From assembly GCA_013043945.1 (NCBI GenBank), contig JABEUW010000097.1, positions 1 to 5,977 of the forward strand: 5,977 nucleotides of DNA. The letters are read 5' to 3'. The translations under genes were made by a program, and so were the position numbers. Below are positions 5,566 to 5,977 of the stretch, in pieces. The stretch comes from Vulcanimicrobiota bacterium. GTDB lineage: Bacteria > Vulcanimicrobiota > Vulcanimicrobiia > Vulcanimicrobiales > Vulcanimicrobiaceae. The notes under the pieces were generated by a model. That model was not told where the DNA came from. It made no database searches and worked only from the letters and a program-made list of their open reading frames with translations. Each line of letters opens with the position of its first letter. Within the stretch, counting starts at the first letter, position 1.

Positions 5566-5687
5566 CGCTCGTCATCAAGCATAGGGCGCGCGACGCGGGC
5601 CTGTATGTGCAAAACGGAACTGACGAGCGATCCGTTACCGGAGTGCGACGAGCGAAGAAGCTTCGTCTGATTTCGGGCTCTGAGTTT

Positions 5688-5708
5688 TTCCTGAGTCCGT
5701 CGAAGGAC
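5688..5708. repeat. REP-like dispersed repeat remnant (CCTGAG...GTCGAAGGA type)
   Basis: TCCTGAGTCCGTCGAAGGAC contains a small inverted repeat, GTCC (5695-5698) and GGAC (5705-5708), around GTCGAA. The half-motifs CCTGAG and GTCGAAGG resemble short intergenic repeats common in many GC-rich bacterial genomes. Assignment is by pattern memory; genome-wide copy number cannot be seen here. Confidence 0.45.
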
Positions 5709-5713
5709 ACGTT

Positions 5714-5775
5714 GCGCGAACGGCGCCTGCGAACGCCGCGGTTGCATCGCGCGAAGCGCGAACGGCGCCTGCGAA
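5714..5775. repeat. Two 20-bp direct repeats, 42 bp apart
   Basis: GCGCGAACGGCGCCTGCGAA occurs exactly at 5714-5733 and again at 5756-5775. Each copy carries the palindrome GGCGCC. The 22 bases between them are not repeated. The two copies directly follow the REP-like element and may be parts of one larger repeat family. Confidence 0.8.
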
Positions 5776-5856
5776 TGACCCGACGAACGCTTAAGCGAGC
5801 GGCGAGGACCCTGACATTGCTTGTCCGAGCCGCGAGCGTCTAGTGAGGAGCGGTCG

Positions 5857-5868
5857 TCGCAGGCGCCG
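5857..5868. repeat. Inverted 12-bp copy of the upstream direct-repeat core
   Basis: TCGCAGGCGCCG is the exact reverse complement of the CGGCGCCTGCGA core found in both direct repeats (5714-5733 and 5756-5775). The three copies thus flank 5776-5856 in opposite orientation. Confidence 0.6.
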
Positions 5869-5878
5869 TGAGGAAGGC

Positions 5879-5977
5879 CCCTCGATACGGGCGCGAGCGC
5901 GCCCTACTCGGGATGACAGCAGCGTCCCTCGATACGGGCGCGAGCGCGCCCTACTCGGGATGACAGCAGCGTCCCTC
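5879..5977. repeat. 47-bp tandem repeat, two exact units plus start of a third
   Basis: A 47-bp unit occupies 5879-5925 and is repeated without a mismatch at 5926-5972; the first five bases of a third unit (CCCTC) end the window, so the array is longer than seen. Each unit contains the palindrome GGGCGCG-AG-CGCGCCC (5889-5904 and 5936-5951), flanked by TCGATAC on the left and TACTCGGGATGACAG on the right. This build (palindromic core between CTCGATAC and CTACTCGGGATGAC) resembles REP-type intergenic elements of GC-rich bacteria, here amplified in tandem. No spacers separate the units, so it is not a CRISPR array. Confidence 0.92.

Larger units (their letters stand above)
5526..5977. other. 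Gene-free, repeat-rich intergenic tract
   Basis: About 450 bases upstream of the lipoprotein gene hold no frame with protein-like composition; the open frames here are Arg-rich and cross the repeats. The part nearest the gene (5526-5680) must contain its promoter, though I cannot place one with confidence. From about 5688 on, the tract consists of short direct repeats, inverted copies and a tandem array that continues past the right edge of the window. Confidence 0.7.

Noticed and set aside
5581..5640. Sigma-70 promoter for the lipoprotein gene (TTGCAC with TATGCT on the - strand)
   Set aside because: The two hexamer-like sites are about 23 bases apart, too far for a normal spacer, so the match is not credible.
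5526..5747. N-terminal extension of the lipoprotein gene to a start at 5747
   Set aside because: It would place ~74 Arg/Ser-rich residues, partly encoded by the REP-like element, before a clear signal peptide; the ATG at 5525 has a ribosome binding site.
5550..5843. A 97-codon + strand frame in the intergenic tract
   Set aside because: Its product is Arg-rich and much of it is encoded by the direct repeats; no ribosome binding site or family pattern is seen.
5879..5977. CRISPR array
   Set aside because: The units are contiguous and identical with no unique spacers.

Overview
This GC-rich window holds the 3' part of a flagellar (type III export) gene cluster on the + strand, followed by a methylenetetrahydrofolate reductase gene. 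A lipoprotein gene on the - strand converges on that gene, and a repeat-rich intergenic tract runs off the right edge. The flagellar proteins are recognisable but divergent: short, rich in Ala and Arg, with several textbook motifs missing. This suggests a high-GC lineage far from the model proteobacteria and Bacillus. A deep-branching group such as Candidatus Eremiobacterota (WPS-2) is my guess from general resemblance; nothing in the window proves it.

Layout. 2-382: C-terminal end of the export ATPase FliI (5' part outside the window). 379-1059: SLT-type lytic transglycosylase without a signal peptide. 1117-1659: unrecognised protein whose last ~60 residues resemble the FliK hook-length-control C-terminal domain. 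1660-2382: FlgG/FlgF-like rod or hook protein lacking the usual N-terminal rod motif. 2379-3146: FliM-like C-ring protein ending in a SpoA domain. 3154-3423: FliN. A 59-bp gap with a perfect 12-bp hairpin follows. 3483-4139: FliP, export-gate membrane protein. 4149-5030: MetF. 5043-5525 (-): small secreted lipoprotein. 5526-5977: no convincing gene, but direct, inverted and tandem repeats, including a 47-bp unit repeated at least twice.

How the genes fit together. FliI energises export, FliP forms part of the export channel, FliM-like and FliN proteins build the cytoplasmic ring, the FlgG-like protein is an axial component, the transglycosylase would open peptidoglycan for the rod, and the FliK-like protein may govern length or substrate switching. 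Start/stop overlaps (ATGA at 379, TAG-GTG at 1657, GTGA at 2379) and short gaps indicate one coupled transcript from fliI to fliN at least, probably through fliP and metF. The usual partners fliJ, fliO, fliQ and fliR do not lie at their common positions here.

No mobile element, CRISPR array, tRNA or rRNA was seen. The points most worth a second look are the FliK-like candidate, the reduced FliM and FlgG homologues, the hairpin touching the fliP start codon, and the repeat tract at the right end.
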